DNA of 64,000 nucleotides from Puccinia triticina (Eukaryota > Basidiomycota > Pucciniomycetes > Pucciniales > Pucciniaceae), in NCBI RefSeq assembly GCF_026914185.1, contig NC_070561.1:6944001-7008000 (forward strand), given 5' to 3'. The notes beneath the pieces are model-generated. The model made no database searches. It saw only the letters and a list, made by a program, of their open reading frames with translations, and was not told the DNA's origin. The position numbers and the translations under genes are program-made. Below are positions 1-10,240 of this stretch, piece by piece. Positions within the stretch are counted from its first letter, which is position 1, and each line of letters begins with the position of its first letter.

Positions 1-744
1 GGGTATGTCACGACCTCACCTGTCCAACTTCGCCGCTCTCCTCTTCGTGACACAAGTAGCTTACACAGCAATACACTCACAGATCCGACCGTGAAGAAAC
101 CGAATAGAGTCCCGTTCCCGACTCCGACATTAACCGACCACGGCCCGAATTTCATAACCGTCCCCCTACACTGTCCTTTCCCTTGTTTTCTTCTCTGTCC
201 GATCAGTTCCCCCCCCCCCCCCCCCCCCCCCCCCCCCTTGCCAATCACACCACCCCTGTCCAACGCACGACACTCGCGCCACTTTCCCATCCGACGCGCT
301 GTTTTGACAAATCAAAAGTGACGACCTCAAATTTTCCCCCAACACAATCGACGACCTCAAATTTTCCCCCAACACAATCGCGCCCCTCTTCCCATCCTCC
401 AAAGCTCAACTCTCAACACCGGTACCCTTCCTTGACCCCCCAACGTCATCAGCAATATCAACAATTTTTTTTGGGAGGGGAGTATGTGAGCCGCGGCGCT
501 TCCCGCGACCTCACAGAGACAGTCACAAGACTGTCACTGATCCAACCCTGGCCTCACATATAACCTCCCGATCTCAGCCCCTCCTAGCTTGGCAGGGAAG
601 TACTGAGACTTCCCCCGAGCTAGCTTCCTTCCTCCTCTCCTCTGATAGTAATCAAACCAAGTTTCTAGAAAGCTGCTGTGCCCCTTTGTGCCTTTGTCTC
701 TGCCTTTGCCTTTGAACAGTGAAGCTCTCAAATCAAGAGCTTAC
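1..744. other. unclassified gene-free tract, possibly a degenerate LTR-like sequence
   Basis: No convincing gene is seen. There is a run of 29 C at 209-237 and a perfect 30-bp tandem duplication at 321-350 and 351-380. A TATA-like CACATATAACC at about 555-565 is followed by CCCCTCCTAGCTTGGCAG. That layout resembles the one at 19075-19120 (TATATAG, then CCCCTCCTGACTTGGCAG), so both may be retroelement U3/R regions. No terminal TG..CA pair with a target duplication was found, so the class is open. Confidence 0.3.
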
Positions 745-1576
745 AAGTTCTTCCATGATATTGGAACCAAAATAGACAGATCCTCTCAATGATTCATTGT
801 CTACCTTGAATGGCCACAAACCCGCCAAATGTAGCAGCTAAAATGTGATCAGTTGCCAAATATCACTAATTTGGTAGTTTCTTGGTGTTTCTGCCACTAC
901 AGCTCAGCGCAGGGTGGGAGTTCTTCCATGTTATTTGTACCAAAATGATTGAATGCCCTCAATGATTCATTTTGTACCTTTACTGACTACAAAACCCCCA
1001 AATGTAGCAGCTACAATGTGATGAGTTGCCCAATACCACTAATTTGGTAGTTTTTTTGGTGTTTCTGCCACTATATCTCAAGGCGGTGTGGGAGTTTTCC
1101 ATGATATTGGTGCCAAAATAATCAAATGCCCTCAATGATTCATTGTGTACCTTTAATGGCCACAAACTCGCCAAATGTAGGAGCTACAATGTGATTGATT
1201 GCCAAATATCACTAATTTGGTAGTTTCTTGGTGTTTCTGCCACAATATCTGGGTGCGGGGTGGGAGTTCTTCCATGATATTGGTACCAAAATACTCAAAT
1301 GGCCTCAATGATTTATTGTGTACATTGAATGGCCACAAAACTGCCAAATGTAGCAGCTACAATGTGATCGGTTGCCAAATATCACTAATTTGGTAGTTTC
1401 TTGGTCTTTCTGCCACTATATGTCAGCGCAGCATGGGAGTTCTTCCATGATATTGGTACCAAAATACTCAAATGGCCTCAATGATTCATTTCGTACCTTG
1501 AATGGCCACAAAACTGCCAAATGTAGCAGGTACAATGTGATTTGTTGCCATATATCAGTAATTTGGTAGTTTTTTG
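745..1576 (+). repeat. ~172-bp satellite array, forward orientation, first block
   Basis: About five diverged tandem units. Each carries GTAGCAGCTACAATGTGAT, GCCAAATATCACTAATTTGG, TAGTTTCTTGGTGTTTCTGCC and a GTTCTTCCATGATATTGGTA segment, recurring every 170-174 bp (for example at about 930, 1098, 1270 and 1440). Short antisense reading frames in the units are by-products of the repeat. The block continues at 7032-7347 and 10188-10240 once the hAT and Helitron insertions are removed. Confidence 0.9.
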
Positions 1577-1958
1577 CAACACTGGGTCATTACGTTACCC
1601 TACGTTATCCGCATCATCTCAGTAACCTAGGGTCTTAGTTATTTCCCCGCTGCGTAACTGCTATCAGTAACAAGTGATTTTTTTTGTGACCTGTACCGTA
1701 ATGACACACCTATTTTTTTGTCTCCAAAAATGGATAGCGTAATGTGTTTCATCCCTGGATAACACATTATCGCAATGAAAAAGGAGACATGGGTATTCGA
1801 TCCATCGGCTTTAAACCAAAGATAAATTCGCCATTATCTTTGGTTTGGAACCGATGGGAGGGCGGAGCTGGATGGAGCTGGGAGGAGCTGTGTCAGAACT
1901 GCGGAAAACAAGGTTACCACACGCTTCTGACCAGTATTGCCCAAGTTTTTTTTCATAT

Positions 1959-2075
1959 CCCCCCTAACCCCTAATCCCTAATCCCTAACCCCTAACCCCT
2001 AACCCCTAACCCCTAACCCCTAACCCCTAACCTCTAACCCCTAACCCCTAACCCCTAACCCCTAAACCTAACCCC
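1959..2075. repeat. interstitial telomere-like CCCCTAA repeat
   Basis: About 14 units of a 7-bp repeat, mostly ACCCCTA, with a few CCCTAAT variants at the left and an A-rich decay at the right. The unit has one more C than the common fungal CCCTAA. It is embedded between the arms of an inverted-repeat element and flanked by transposon sequence, so this is not a chromosome end. Confidence 0.9.
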
Positions 2076-2141
2076 AAAAACCTGCCCCCAAAAACCTGCC
2101 CCCTACCTGCCCCCTATCCCCCAAATGGGGGATGGGGACAG

Positions 2142-2193
2142 GGGGGATTGAACCAGCAACCTGCCTCTGCTGCAAACCACTAGGCTATGAAAC
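2142..2193 (-). other. tRNA-like A-box/B-box remnant
   Basis: On the minus strand TAGCCTAGTGGT resembles an A box (2176-2187 on the plus strand). It is followed by GGTTCAATCCC, which resembles a B box (2144-2154). The spacing is too short for a full anticodon arm, so this is a degenerate tRNA or the promoter head of a tRNA-derived short element, not a functional tRNA. Confidence 0.35.
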
Positions 2194-2544
2194 ATTTTCT
2201 GCCTGGGGCTGTTTGGAGGAATTTATTACCCAGACCAGCTCCAATCAGCTCCATCCAGCTCCGCCCTCCCATCAGTTCCAAACCAAAGATAATGGCAAAT
2301 TTATCTTTGGTTTAAAGCGGAAGAATTGGATTGACACAGGTGTGAAACAGATGCCATATGGAGCGCTACCCCTGGATAATGTGTATCCAGGGTGAAACAG
2401 ACCTAACTGGATGAGAATCCCCAAAGGAATCCGCAATGGTTCATCTGCTGAACAGCAAACCATTGTTGTCAACCATCCCCTGTTAGAAGCCCACTCCAAA
2501 TTCCCAGCCCTGTTTTATAATTTTCACGCACTTCATATTAGCTC

Positions 2545-5500
2545 ATGGCGCCAGAAAACCAGCCAACAGACGGCAAGGGTGCCAAGATGCCTGCTTTAGT
2601 TCATGGAGATGGTGCTGATCAATCAAAAACTCAACCACACTGTTCAAGGCGTTTTTCCTCCATAGTAGCTGTACCCAATATGGTCACACCATCCCAAGAC
2701 TCTCAAGTAAGATTAGGTCAACCAACCACTCACAAAAGACGGGCAGAAATCTCTTCAGATGTAGGATCCGTGCAGTCAGTTGTGTCCAGGTCAACCCAAA
2801 CAAAGAGTAAGAATAAGCCAAAAAAGAAGAAAAAGGCTTCTTCAGCAAGAACACGGCCCCGGAAAAGCCAGCTGGCAAGCACAAGAAAGGAAACGCTAAT
2901 GCCGTAGAAGAGGTACTCCAATTTCATTTCCTTCATTTGTTTGGCTTTTGGTATTGTTCATCATCTTTCTTGCTTCAATATCCAGGTCAGCCCCAATGGC
3001 GAGCCCTTTGACTATGACCAGGATTCCACCAACACCAATGGTGCAAAAGACAAGAAGAAAAATTGCAATGCCGAGTCTCTGAAAGTTCTTGAATATTTCG
3101 AGGACCCTGTGTGGAAGGAAGGTGATCTACCGGGTACTGCCTTTAATTACAAGTGCAAGTGGTGCCTAAAAACATACCATGCACAACTATCTTCACAAGC
3201 CAATCTTAAAACTCATCGGGATGGTTTGACCCAGGCAGATAAGAATCAGAAAGGCTGCGCGGGTCAAGAGAAAGCAAAGAAAGCTGGTGTTGAGTTACCA
3301 CCATTGGTCGCAGAAAAGCTGGCTTCCAAAAAAGATGATAAGCAGACTGGGCTCACCGTCTTCATCAATCCAGCCTTTGTCAACCGAGTCTTGAACCAAC
3401 TTCTGATGATGTGGCAGATCCGCCAGGCTTTGCCATGGTCTTGGATCAAAGATCCTTTCCTCCAAGCAGCCTTTCAGTTTCCTAATCCAAAGGCTGTGCT
3501 GTACAGGCGATGATGGTCTGCCGATGAGGCCAAGAAGCTCTACTGGGTCCTAAAATCTCAAGTTTTTAACGAGTTAAATGTACCTGCTTTTTTTCATACT
3601 GTGCCAAATTTCTTTCTGATTGTTTGATTATTGCGTCAAAAACATGTAGCACCTTGACACTCGATTTACCCTGATCCATGATGTATGGTCAACAAAGGGC
3701 AATCAATTTGCTTTCATTGGTGCAGCAGCCGCCTACATCAATCAAGATTGGCAATATGTTGTCCATCATTTAACCCTTAAGATGATCCCTTGGAAGCATG
3801 CTGGGCACCTCTGAGCAAGGCCCATTGCAACCTTTCTCCGGAAGAAAAAGCTTTATCAAAAGATAAGTTGTGTGGTTACACATTTCTTGGCTGTTCCCAT
3901 GCTAACCAAGCTGGCTACCTAATTTTATACATGCTTGCCCAGACAACTGATTTGGGCTCAAATAACAATACAATGGCGAGTTACATGGCTGAATTACTGC
4001 ATAATGGTGATGGAACAACCGGAGCGCGTGATATTGAGTGGGACCCAACAACAATGCACATCCGGTGCATTCGCCACAAGTTGGCTTTGATTGTAAACGC
4101 GGGCCTTTCCACATTATCACTCAAGACCCTTCCTCCAGGGAAGGCAAAGGAATCCGTTTTAGGCTTCTTTCCAGTACTCGGTCGGCTTACTGAGGAAGAG
4201 GAACCTGAGGAACCCAAACCCACAGATTCCCAGCCAGTTGTGAATGTTGAAGAGGTCAGACGTGTCAGCCTTAGATATACATCAAGTATCCAAAAGACTG
4301 CAATAACTCAGTAAATAATAATAATTATTAAATTATTATTGCAGAATCAGATCCCTCATCATAAATTAAGGGGGGTCACCCACTTAAAGTACCCCCTTAT
4401 TCCTATTCCTTCATGTACTAATTGTATAATTAAGAATTGGCCACAGAAAGCACCCAAAAATAGTATTACATACAAAAAATTAGTAAAACAATTAAAGTAC
4501 ATAAAATTAAACTGTTGTACAATAATGAGTAATATTACTCGTGTAAAAATACCCCGTGAAAGTATTATGTAGACTTCTACTGAAGCTCTTTCACATGACA
4601 ATTGGTTATAAACATGTCATGTGACAGAGTCAGGGAAATTAGTCTATTTTAATACAATTAAAATACCCACAGCCAAGCCCTTTTTTCACGGCTACAACCC
4701 TGGATACTCCCATAGGGAGAAAAGGACTCAGTGTTTACGCCCACTGAAGTCCCCTCTATAAATAGAGGCCTATTTGGCCCTCAGGAAAAGATCCCCCAGA
4801 CCATTCACCGCCTACAAACTGTAAGTTACTGTGAATATTCTCCTCAGCTACTATTGTAGCCCCTTTTCCCTTTAAAACCATCCCCAGCACGTAAAATCCA
4901 CTGGATTAAACCTTTAAATATCAAAACTCCCTTATTAGCATATTTACAAGCTTTATCCTTAAAAGTAGTTGCCGTAAGACCCCCGCCTCTGACAAGCAGC
5001 CAATCAGCTTAAGCACTTACCACCTACTTTTTATGCCAAATTTATTCCCTGTAATTAATAATTATATATTATTAATTACATAATAAATCTTCCTCTTTTT
5101 AAAAGAGTGTTTAAAAACCCTTGTAGTGGCCAAATTACCACGAAACAAGCTTAGTAATTTACATTACTAGTGTTTACATCAGCACAGTTATAGTGCTAGG
5201 GCCCAAAACCCTTATTTTGACGGGTTTTTTGCCCTAAGCTTCATAAACAGAGCTGTCAAGACGGGAAGAAAGTAGCAATCTGGAGGACAAATATGAGTCC
5301 GATGTCAACTCTGACATCGACTACGGCAATGCTTATGATGAGGCTTCCAATGCTGGAGAGGACGGGCCCAAAGACAGCAAATCAACTCTTGAAGATCTCT
5401 TAGCAAGTCCATTGGATTGTGGTAAACATGCTAATTCAAAAAAGCTTAAATCTCTGACCAAAAAAGTGAGTTTCTTTGAATTCAATGTTTATGTTACATG

Positions 5501-6744
5501 TTATTCTTGCCTCCTGACTTTGCTGCATAGCTTGATACTGTGATCAAACAGATCACCCGCTCATCGGCCCAGCGGGCCAACTTTGATTGTGTTGCAAAAC
5601 AGCTCAAGCTAAGAGTTTCTCCATTGATAGCGGGCTATGGCATCCGCTGGAACATCAAGTACCAGAGCTATCAGAAAGCCATCAAGGCAAAAGAGGTGAT
5701 TGATCAGATCCTCAAATAAGATCAACTGAAAAAAGGAGTTGGCGTCTTTGACAACGTCCTCTTTTCCCCGAAAGATTGGCAAGAGATTGAGGCTCTTAAC
5801 AATGAGTTAAAGGTCAGATTTCAATGTCTTTGTCAGGAATAGACACCGACTGACACAATGAAACCTCAAATCTTTGTGCTGCTCACCTCTCAGATGGAGG
5901 GTAACTGGGTGACAGGAACGCACATGATTCCCACATATCTCGAGCTGAAAGAAGGTCTCAAGGAAAAACTTTTGCAGGCGCTTGAAACGGAATCTCTTTA
6001 CCCAATGTACCACGCAATGCTGGCCTGAGTTGACAGGTATCTAGATGAGGCGATGGAATGCAAAACTCTCGTGCTTGCTACAATATTACATCCCTGTTAC
6101 CGGATGCATATCTTTGAATTGGCCTATGGGCTCGAAGGAAGTGAGGTTAAAAAGTGCCTTGCTATTCTTCAGCACAAGTTCCAACTGGAACAGGAATGCC
6201 AGAAACTTGCTTCCGCAAAAACCTCAGATCCCAACGTAACCGAAATCAAAAAACCACCCAGTAGTAGTACAGAGCCCACATTACTCATGGCCCGCCTAGC
6301 TTTGCGCATGACACAACAACCAACCCCCCAGGAGAACAAGATTGAGACTTACCTCAAGGCCAATCTATCCTTCAAGCAAAGGGCCATTGACCATAAGACC
6401 ACTCCATTGAAGTGGTGGAAAGTAAGATGAATCTCTATTGTTGTGCTTTTTAACAATATGCTCATTGGATCTTCTCAATTAATTGACAGGCAAACCAGAG
6501 GAGCTACCCGACTCTGGCTATGATGGCTCGTGCATATCTGGGAGCCGCCGGAAGCTCCTGCGCTGTTGGGAGATTATTCTCGGCAGCCTCAGATGTTTTG
6601 AGTAGTCGTCACGGGAGCCTACTCCCCTCAAACATGTCGCACTGCGTCAGTAGCCTGATGTGGCTCCGCGAGGATGTCCCATTGACAGGTGACTTGACGG
6701 ATGCCGGGAAGGCTTTAATGGCGACCCTCCCTTCAAAAAAGTGA
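2545..6744 (+). pseudogene. hAT transposase, fragmented
   Basis: Would encode the DNA-cutting and rejoining enzyme of the surrounding hAT element. The reading frame is in pieces. A basic, Lys-rich N-terminal part lies at 2545-2907. A BED-type zinc finger follows (about 3150-3230, YKCKWC ... LKTHRDG). The DPFLQAAF ... YRR segment ends at a stop near 3513. A catalytic-core segment spans about 3790-4262 (NNNTMASYM, then RHKLALIVNAG). An acidic linker starts at 5264, a DDE-core remnant lies at 5540-6430, and the C-terminal dimerisation domain is at 6520-6744 (GSSCAVGRLFSAASD, SLMWLREDVP). Removing the solo LTR restores the local frame at 4262/5264. Several stops remain, some perhaps introns with AG borders near 2984 and 6490. 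Expression as one protein is not expected. Confidence 0.8.
4263..5258 (+). mobile_element. solo LTR of a retrotransposon inside the hAT transposase
   Basis: Begins TGTCAGCC and ends GAGCTGTCA, and is flanked by a perfect 5-bp target duplication AGACG (4258-4262 and 5259-5263). It is 996 bp long and has a TATA-like CTATAAATAGAGG near 4756, as expected for a U3 promoter. No internal retrotransposon coding is present, so only one LTR remains, presumably after recombination between two LTRs. Removing it and one AGACG copy rejoins the transposase codons in frame. Confidence 0.9.
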
Positions 6745-7031
6745 ATCCCTGCTTTCAGTACACCCTGATTTCATTATGTTATCTGTTTCCTTACTAGTAA
6801 TTACATTTCCGCGCCTCCCTGAGTAACGTAATGGAGGAAATAAAAACATGCATGTGCTGGAAGATAATGTAACGCAAACAAAAACCCCAGAAGGTTGGAA
6901 AATGATAACGCAAAAATACCAATGTTACTGATAGTGGTAAAGATAACAAAATATTATTGCCACGTTACCGTTACGCTACCGTTACGCTACCGTTACGCTA
7001 CCGTTACTGGTAGCGTAACTACCCAGTGTTG

Positions 7032-7347
7032 TTTCTTGGTGGTTCTGCCACAATATCTCAGTGCAGCATGGGAGTTCTCCCATGATATTGGTATCAAAAT
7101 GATTACACGCTCCCAAGGGTGAATTGTGTACCTTGAATGAACCCAAAACCCCCAGATGTAGCAGCTACAATGTGATTTGTTGCCAAATATCACTAATTTG
7201 GTACTTTCTTGGTGTTTCTGCCACTATATCTCAGCACAGTGTGGTAGTTCTTCCATGATATTGGTACAACATAAGCAAATTCATTGTGAACCTTGAATGG
7301 CCACAAAACTGCCAAATGTAGCAGCTACAATCTGATTTTTTGCCAAA
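7032..7347 (+). repeat. ~172-bp satellite array, forward orientation, second block
   Basis: About two units continue the array on the right of the hAT insertion. The block stops at GCCAAA (7342-7347), exactly where Helitron 1 begins, and resumes at 10188 with TATCACTAATTTT. Confidence 0.9.
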
Positions 7348-7795
7348 TCCAAGTTTATTAAAGACAGAGAAACACAGAAACAAAGATCAAGGGTTCCCCC
7401 TACAAATTAACAAAATTACAAAAAAAAAATGCAAGGGTTCCCCCTTCCAAAAAAACAAATCACAAAAAAAGTGTTCTTAACACAAAATCCAAACATCACA
7501 AACTGGACCCACTATCCATCCCTGTCTAGCAGGGTTTAAAATAGTGGGTGGATGGTCCCCAGCGCGCCACATTGAAGGCATTATGCAAAGGGGGGCCAAC
7601 GAGTTTAGCCCCTCAGACTGCGCAAGTGCAAGAGCGGAGGGGTGGGGACGAACCACATGCTGGAAGTACAGCGGCAGAGGACACCCTGGGGGACATAAGC
7701 AAGCAAGCCGAAGTCTATTTTATAGACGATCCAGCATCAATCAAGCCCTGACAACTACGCCACTGCCCCACCCCTCTGGTATCTCCGACTTGCAA
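7348..7795 (+). repeat. Helitron 5' terminal region, copy 1
   Basis: Shared with 13570-14040 and, more diverged, with 34570 down to about 33900 on the other strand. All three copies begin TCCAAGT, have A-rich stretches with CAAGGGTTCCCCCT, then a GC-rich part with a GCAACWGCGGAG-like motif. An AT-rich TATA-like block follows: ATTTTATAGACG near 7710, CCTTTTATATGCG near 13943, and GCCTTTTAAGG in copy 3. The TATA-like block ahead of the captured genes could act as their promoter; that is inference. Confidence 0.75.
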
Positions 7796-8228
7796 GGCGG
7801 TGTTTTGACAGGCTAGGCGTTGTCTAGGTTTTGGGCTGCGCGTGACGACGACGACCATGTATCCAGAAACCACCCAAGCCGCAAGCAACGCAACAATCAC
7901 CAGCCTCAGGGCCAACATTTGAATTCGAATTGATGCCACTGGACCTCGAGCTCCAGCTTGGCCGTCCCCTTGACCAGCAACACCTTCCGTTTTTGGCTCT
8001 TGGGCATCTATCTGTGACCGCCCGCTTGAACTTGGCCAACATCCGTCTGCTAGAAGCACCAGCCACTCCCCCGATAGGTGTCTTCCGCTCCATTCACACC
8101 TGCCGTCTGTGGGCCCGCCACCTTTAGATATACTCGATCAACATCAAAACATCCCCACTACAACACAGGCACCCCCCCCTCTCTCTCTCTATTCCCGAAC
8201 AAACGGTGTGCTCAAACAGAATCGTGCC

Positions 8229-9020
8229 ATGGCCCCAGTGGAAACCCCAAACAAAGCCGCACTCTTGGCTTCCAAAGTTACAGAACTGAAGGTGGATATG
8301 CCCCCATCTGTACGATTGGCTGAGAGATGACAAGCTGACTGCTGAGGAGTGTTGGACAGGCGTTCTGCTCGCACAACAGTCTGCCGGTTTCCGGGAACAA
8401 GGGCGAGCTCGTCAACTGCCTGATGGCCCACTTCCAGGCCGTCCAGACCTCCTTGACCCCCCATCCTACGCCAAGCAAGGACCTCACCCTCTCCTCCAAC
8501 CCGCCCTCTGCTCGCAAAACAGTCTTCTGGTTTCCGGGAGCAAGGGCGAGCTCGTCAACTGCCTGATGGCCCACTTCCAGGCCATCCAGACCTCCTCGAC
8601 CCCCCAGCCTACGCCGAGCAAGGACCTCACCCTCTCCTCCAACCCGCCCGGCCCATCAACCTCCGCCGGAGACGCGCCCCTCGCATCCACCCCAGCTGTC
8701 CCCCCTGCAACGAGCGTCGCCAAGCCCCTCGAGCCAGTCACCAACACCACCAACAACACCAACAACAACACGCACCCTGCGCAGGTTGCAGCGAGCTTGA
8801 CTGAGGGTGAGAAGGAGAAGACGGCGGAGGCCGAGCGCGAGAAGCGGAGACAACGCGCGGCGCGCTTCGGCCTCGAAGACCTCGGCGCCAACCCACCGAC
8901 GACGACGACGATGGCGGCGGCGGCTCCGGACGAGCTCAAGAAGCAGCTCCGCGCCAAGCGCTTCGGCATCCCGCTCCTCGTCGCGCTCAACAAGCCGCTC
9001 GCCGACGGAAAGCAGGCTGC
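8229..9020 (+). pseudogene. SAP-domain / Tho1 (SARNP)-like gene fragment inside Helitron 1
   Basis: The family is nuclear RNA-binding factors that work with the THO/TREX mRNA-export machinery. An N-terminal start (MAPVETPNKAALLASKVTELK) at 8229 runs into a stop by 8330 after a frame change. A SAP-helix segment (VSGNKGELVNCLMAHFQA) follows twice because of a ~143-bp tandem duplication; 143 is not a multiple of three, so the two copies are in different frames. The last frame from 8566 gives a Thr/Pro/Asn-rich linker, then the charged C-terminal segment KRRQRAARFGLEDLG ... KKQLRAKRFGIPLL, which resembles the Tho1/MOS11 C-terminal repeats. Beyond about 9020 the reading frame does not resemble the family. 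Frame breaks make it a pseudogene. It is GC-rich against its AT-rich surroundings, consistent with capture of a host gene. Confidence 0.65.
8364..8649 (+). repeat. ~143-bp tandem duplication covering the SAP segment
   Basis: TCTGCTCGCAMAACAGTCT begins both copies (8364 and 8507), followed by the same GGTTTCCGGG..CAAGGGCGAG run, with about 90% or higher identity by eye through CTCTCCTCCAACCCGCC. The period is not divisible by three, so the duplication changes the reading frame of the Tho1-like gene. Confidence 0.85.
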
Positions 9021-9924
9021 CTCAATTGCCCGAACGTGGCGTGGGGGTGGCGACGATGGCAACAATCATCTTTTTCAACCAATGGCTTCATCACTTTCAC
9101 CCCACCCGCACCAACCGATACAGCGGGCTTTGGTACGATCAATCAACATGGCAGCAAGATGGATCTTCAAGGATTGGTTGATCGAAATGGTGGTCACTAT
9201 CACTATCCATCATTATCCTCCTCCACCAACTCAGCTTCCTCGTATGCATATCATCTGGTTCTGAAGAGCAAGAAGCCTCAGTAGCCCACATTGGCCAATC
9301 CTGATACAATGTATTGCTTAAACTTGCGCTATCTTCTGCCATTGAAAAGTGGAGTGTTGAAGCAATTTAAAGTATCACTCAATATCAAGCCAGCCTGTGC
9401 TTGGGAGGCTGTGGGCTTTCTTGTTCTGGAAAAGATTCATTTTTGAACCTGAAACCAATCAGTTTGGCTCCCTTCTAAAATTCAACAGGATTCACCAAGG
9501 TTGTGGCATCAAAAAGAAATTAGCCAAATTATTACATTCAACTCTGCAATAATTCTATTTACAAGGTTAGTTGGAATGTAACCAGAGACCTTGAAATGTT
9601 TGGCTTGCCTGGCTTGGCTTCCGAGGTAGACCAGGGGCAGGTCTGGTTTTCACAAACACAGTAGATCAATGGGGAAGCTCACAACTGCTTTCCTTGGGGA
9701 GAGAAGTGATGGTGAGACACAGTTTTTTTGTGTTGAGGGTTTGTTGAGTTTCAGGGTAATGGGAATTGTTGTTATGAGCCATGAGGGCTCTATGCATGTA
9801 CATGTCATGGCTCATCTCTATATAGCCATGCTGGAGAGAGAACCCAATTCCTCTGCAACTTGCAATATACACACAAGATCTTTTACTCAGAACCTGTAAA
9901 TGTTCCATGAAGTGAAAAGAATTG

Positions 9925-9997
9925 TGTGTTATGAGATTTGAACCCATGACCTTCTACATTCATGAGAGCTGCTCTAATACCACTGAGCTAAAAACAC
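9925..9997 (-). other. tRNA-Met(CAT)-like sequence, probably a tRNA pseudogene
   Basis: On the minus strand there is a near-complete acceptor stem (GTGTTTT with ATAACAC), a 4-bp D stem around AGTGGTATTA (GCTC/GAGC) and a T arm ATGGG-TTCAAAT-CTCAT. A CTCATGA loop carries CAT. The anticodon stem pairs poorly, so a working tRNA is unlikely. It lies inside Helitron 1. A similar CTCATGA/TTTGAATCCCA sequence occurs at 47328-47400. Confidence 0.4.
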
Positions 9998-10162
9998 ATT
10001 GGTCTTACAGGTAACTGTTGGATGATACAATGATAAGTCTCAGCCACACATATTGGGCATGAAGCACATATTCCATCAATTCCAACAGAACCAGATCCCC
10101 CTCTCCAGAACTCAGTCATGTAAATTGTGCAGAATTGCAAAGGAGGAAATGAATGCCCTGCA

Positions 10163-10187
10163 GCGGCGCAGCCGCCTTGGCCTCTAG
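10163..10187 (+). other. Helitron 3' terminus: hairpin plus CTAG
   Basis: GCGGC-GCA-GCCGC forms a 5-bp hairpin at 10163-10175. After eight bases the sequence reads CTAG, and then a host T. The same terminus closes Helitron 2 at 17973 and, on the minus strand, Helitron 3 at 28633 with small changes. Confidence 0.85.
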
Positions 10188-10240
10188 TATCACTAATTTT
10201 GTAGTTTCTTGGTGTTTCTGCTACTATAATTCAAAGCAGT
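10188..10240 (+). repeat. satellite resumption and orientation switch
   Basis: TATCACTAATTTTGTAGTTTCTTGGTG continues the forward satellite unit interrupted by Helitron 1. By about 10240 the forward unit breaks off, and the array from there on is in the reverse orientation. Confidence 0.75.

Larger units (their letters stand above)
1745..2399. mobile_element. inverted-repeat element with telomere-like core, nested in the hAT element
   Basis: The ends are TGTTTCATCCCTGGATAA at 1745 and its inverted partner finishing CCAGGGTGAAACA at 2399. Long inner arms also match in inverted orientation: the stretch around 1812-1885 (AACCAAAGATAAATTYGCC, then GGGAGGGCGGAGCTGGATGG) is mirrored at about 2245-2325. 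Between the arms are telomere-like repeats and a tRNA-like A/B-box segment. Sequence with the same TGTTTCACCCCTGG / ATCCAGGGGTGAA motifs occurs in the second hAT element at 43345-43460. No clear target duplication was found, so the insertion mechanism is unknown. Confidence 0.7.
1577..7031 (+). mobile_element. hAT-superfamily DNA transposon, degenerate, nested insertions
   Basis: The terminal inverted repeats CAACACTGGGT (1577) and ACCCAGTGTTG (ends 7031) are followed inward by alternating TTACG/GTAACG motifs. The flanking host sequence is the satellite site TAGTTTCTTGGTG. The 7 bases on each side are TTTTTTG (1570-1576) and TTTCTTG (7032-7038), a target duplication with one mismatch. Inside are a BED zinc finger, DDE-region pieces and a C-terminal hAT dimerisation domain. 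A solo LTR (4263-5258) and an inverted-repeat element with telomere-like repeats (1745-2399) have inserted into it. A related element lies inverted at 42773-45165. Frame breaks make it unlikely to encode active transposase. Confidence 0.9.
7348..10187 (+). mobile_element. Helitron 1, non-autonomous, carrying a captured SAP-domain gene
   Basis: Starts with TC (TCCAAGTTTATTAAAG) and ends with a short hairpin plus CTAG (10184-10187). It sits between A and T of a satellite unit: GCCAAA before it and TATCACTAATTTT after it. Neighbouring units contain the unbroken GCCAAATATCACTAATTT and act as internal empty sites. The first ~450 bp (7348-7795) match the start of Helitron 2 (13570-14040), and the last ~30 bp match its end. 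There is no target duplication, as expected for Helitrons, and no Rep/helicase coding, so movement would need enzymes from elsewhere. The interior holds Tho1-like gene debris and a tRNA-like sequence. Confidence 0.88.

Noticed and set aside
1959..2075. Telomere or chromosome end
   Set aside because: Sequence continues on both sides with transposon and inverted-repeat arms; the array is short and interstitial.
9925..9997. Functional tRNA-Met gene
   Set aside because: The anticodon stem does not pair well and the sequence is embedded in a Helitron; kept only as a tRNA-like sequence.
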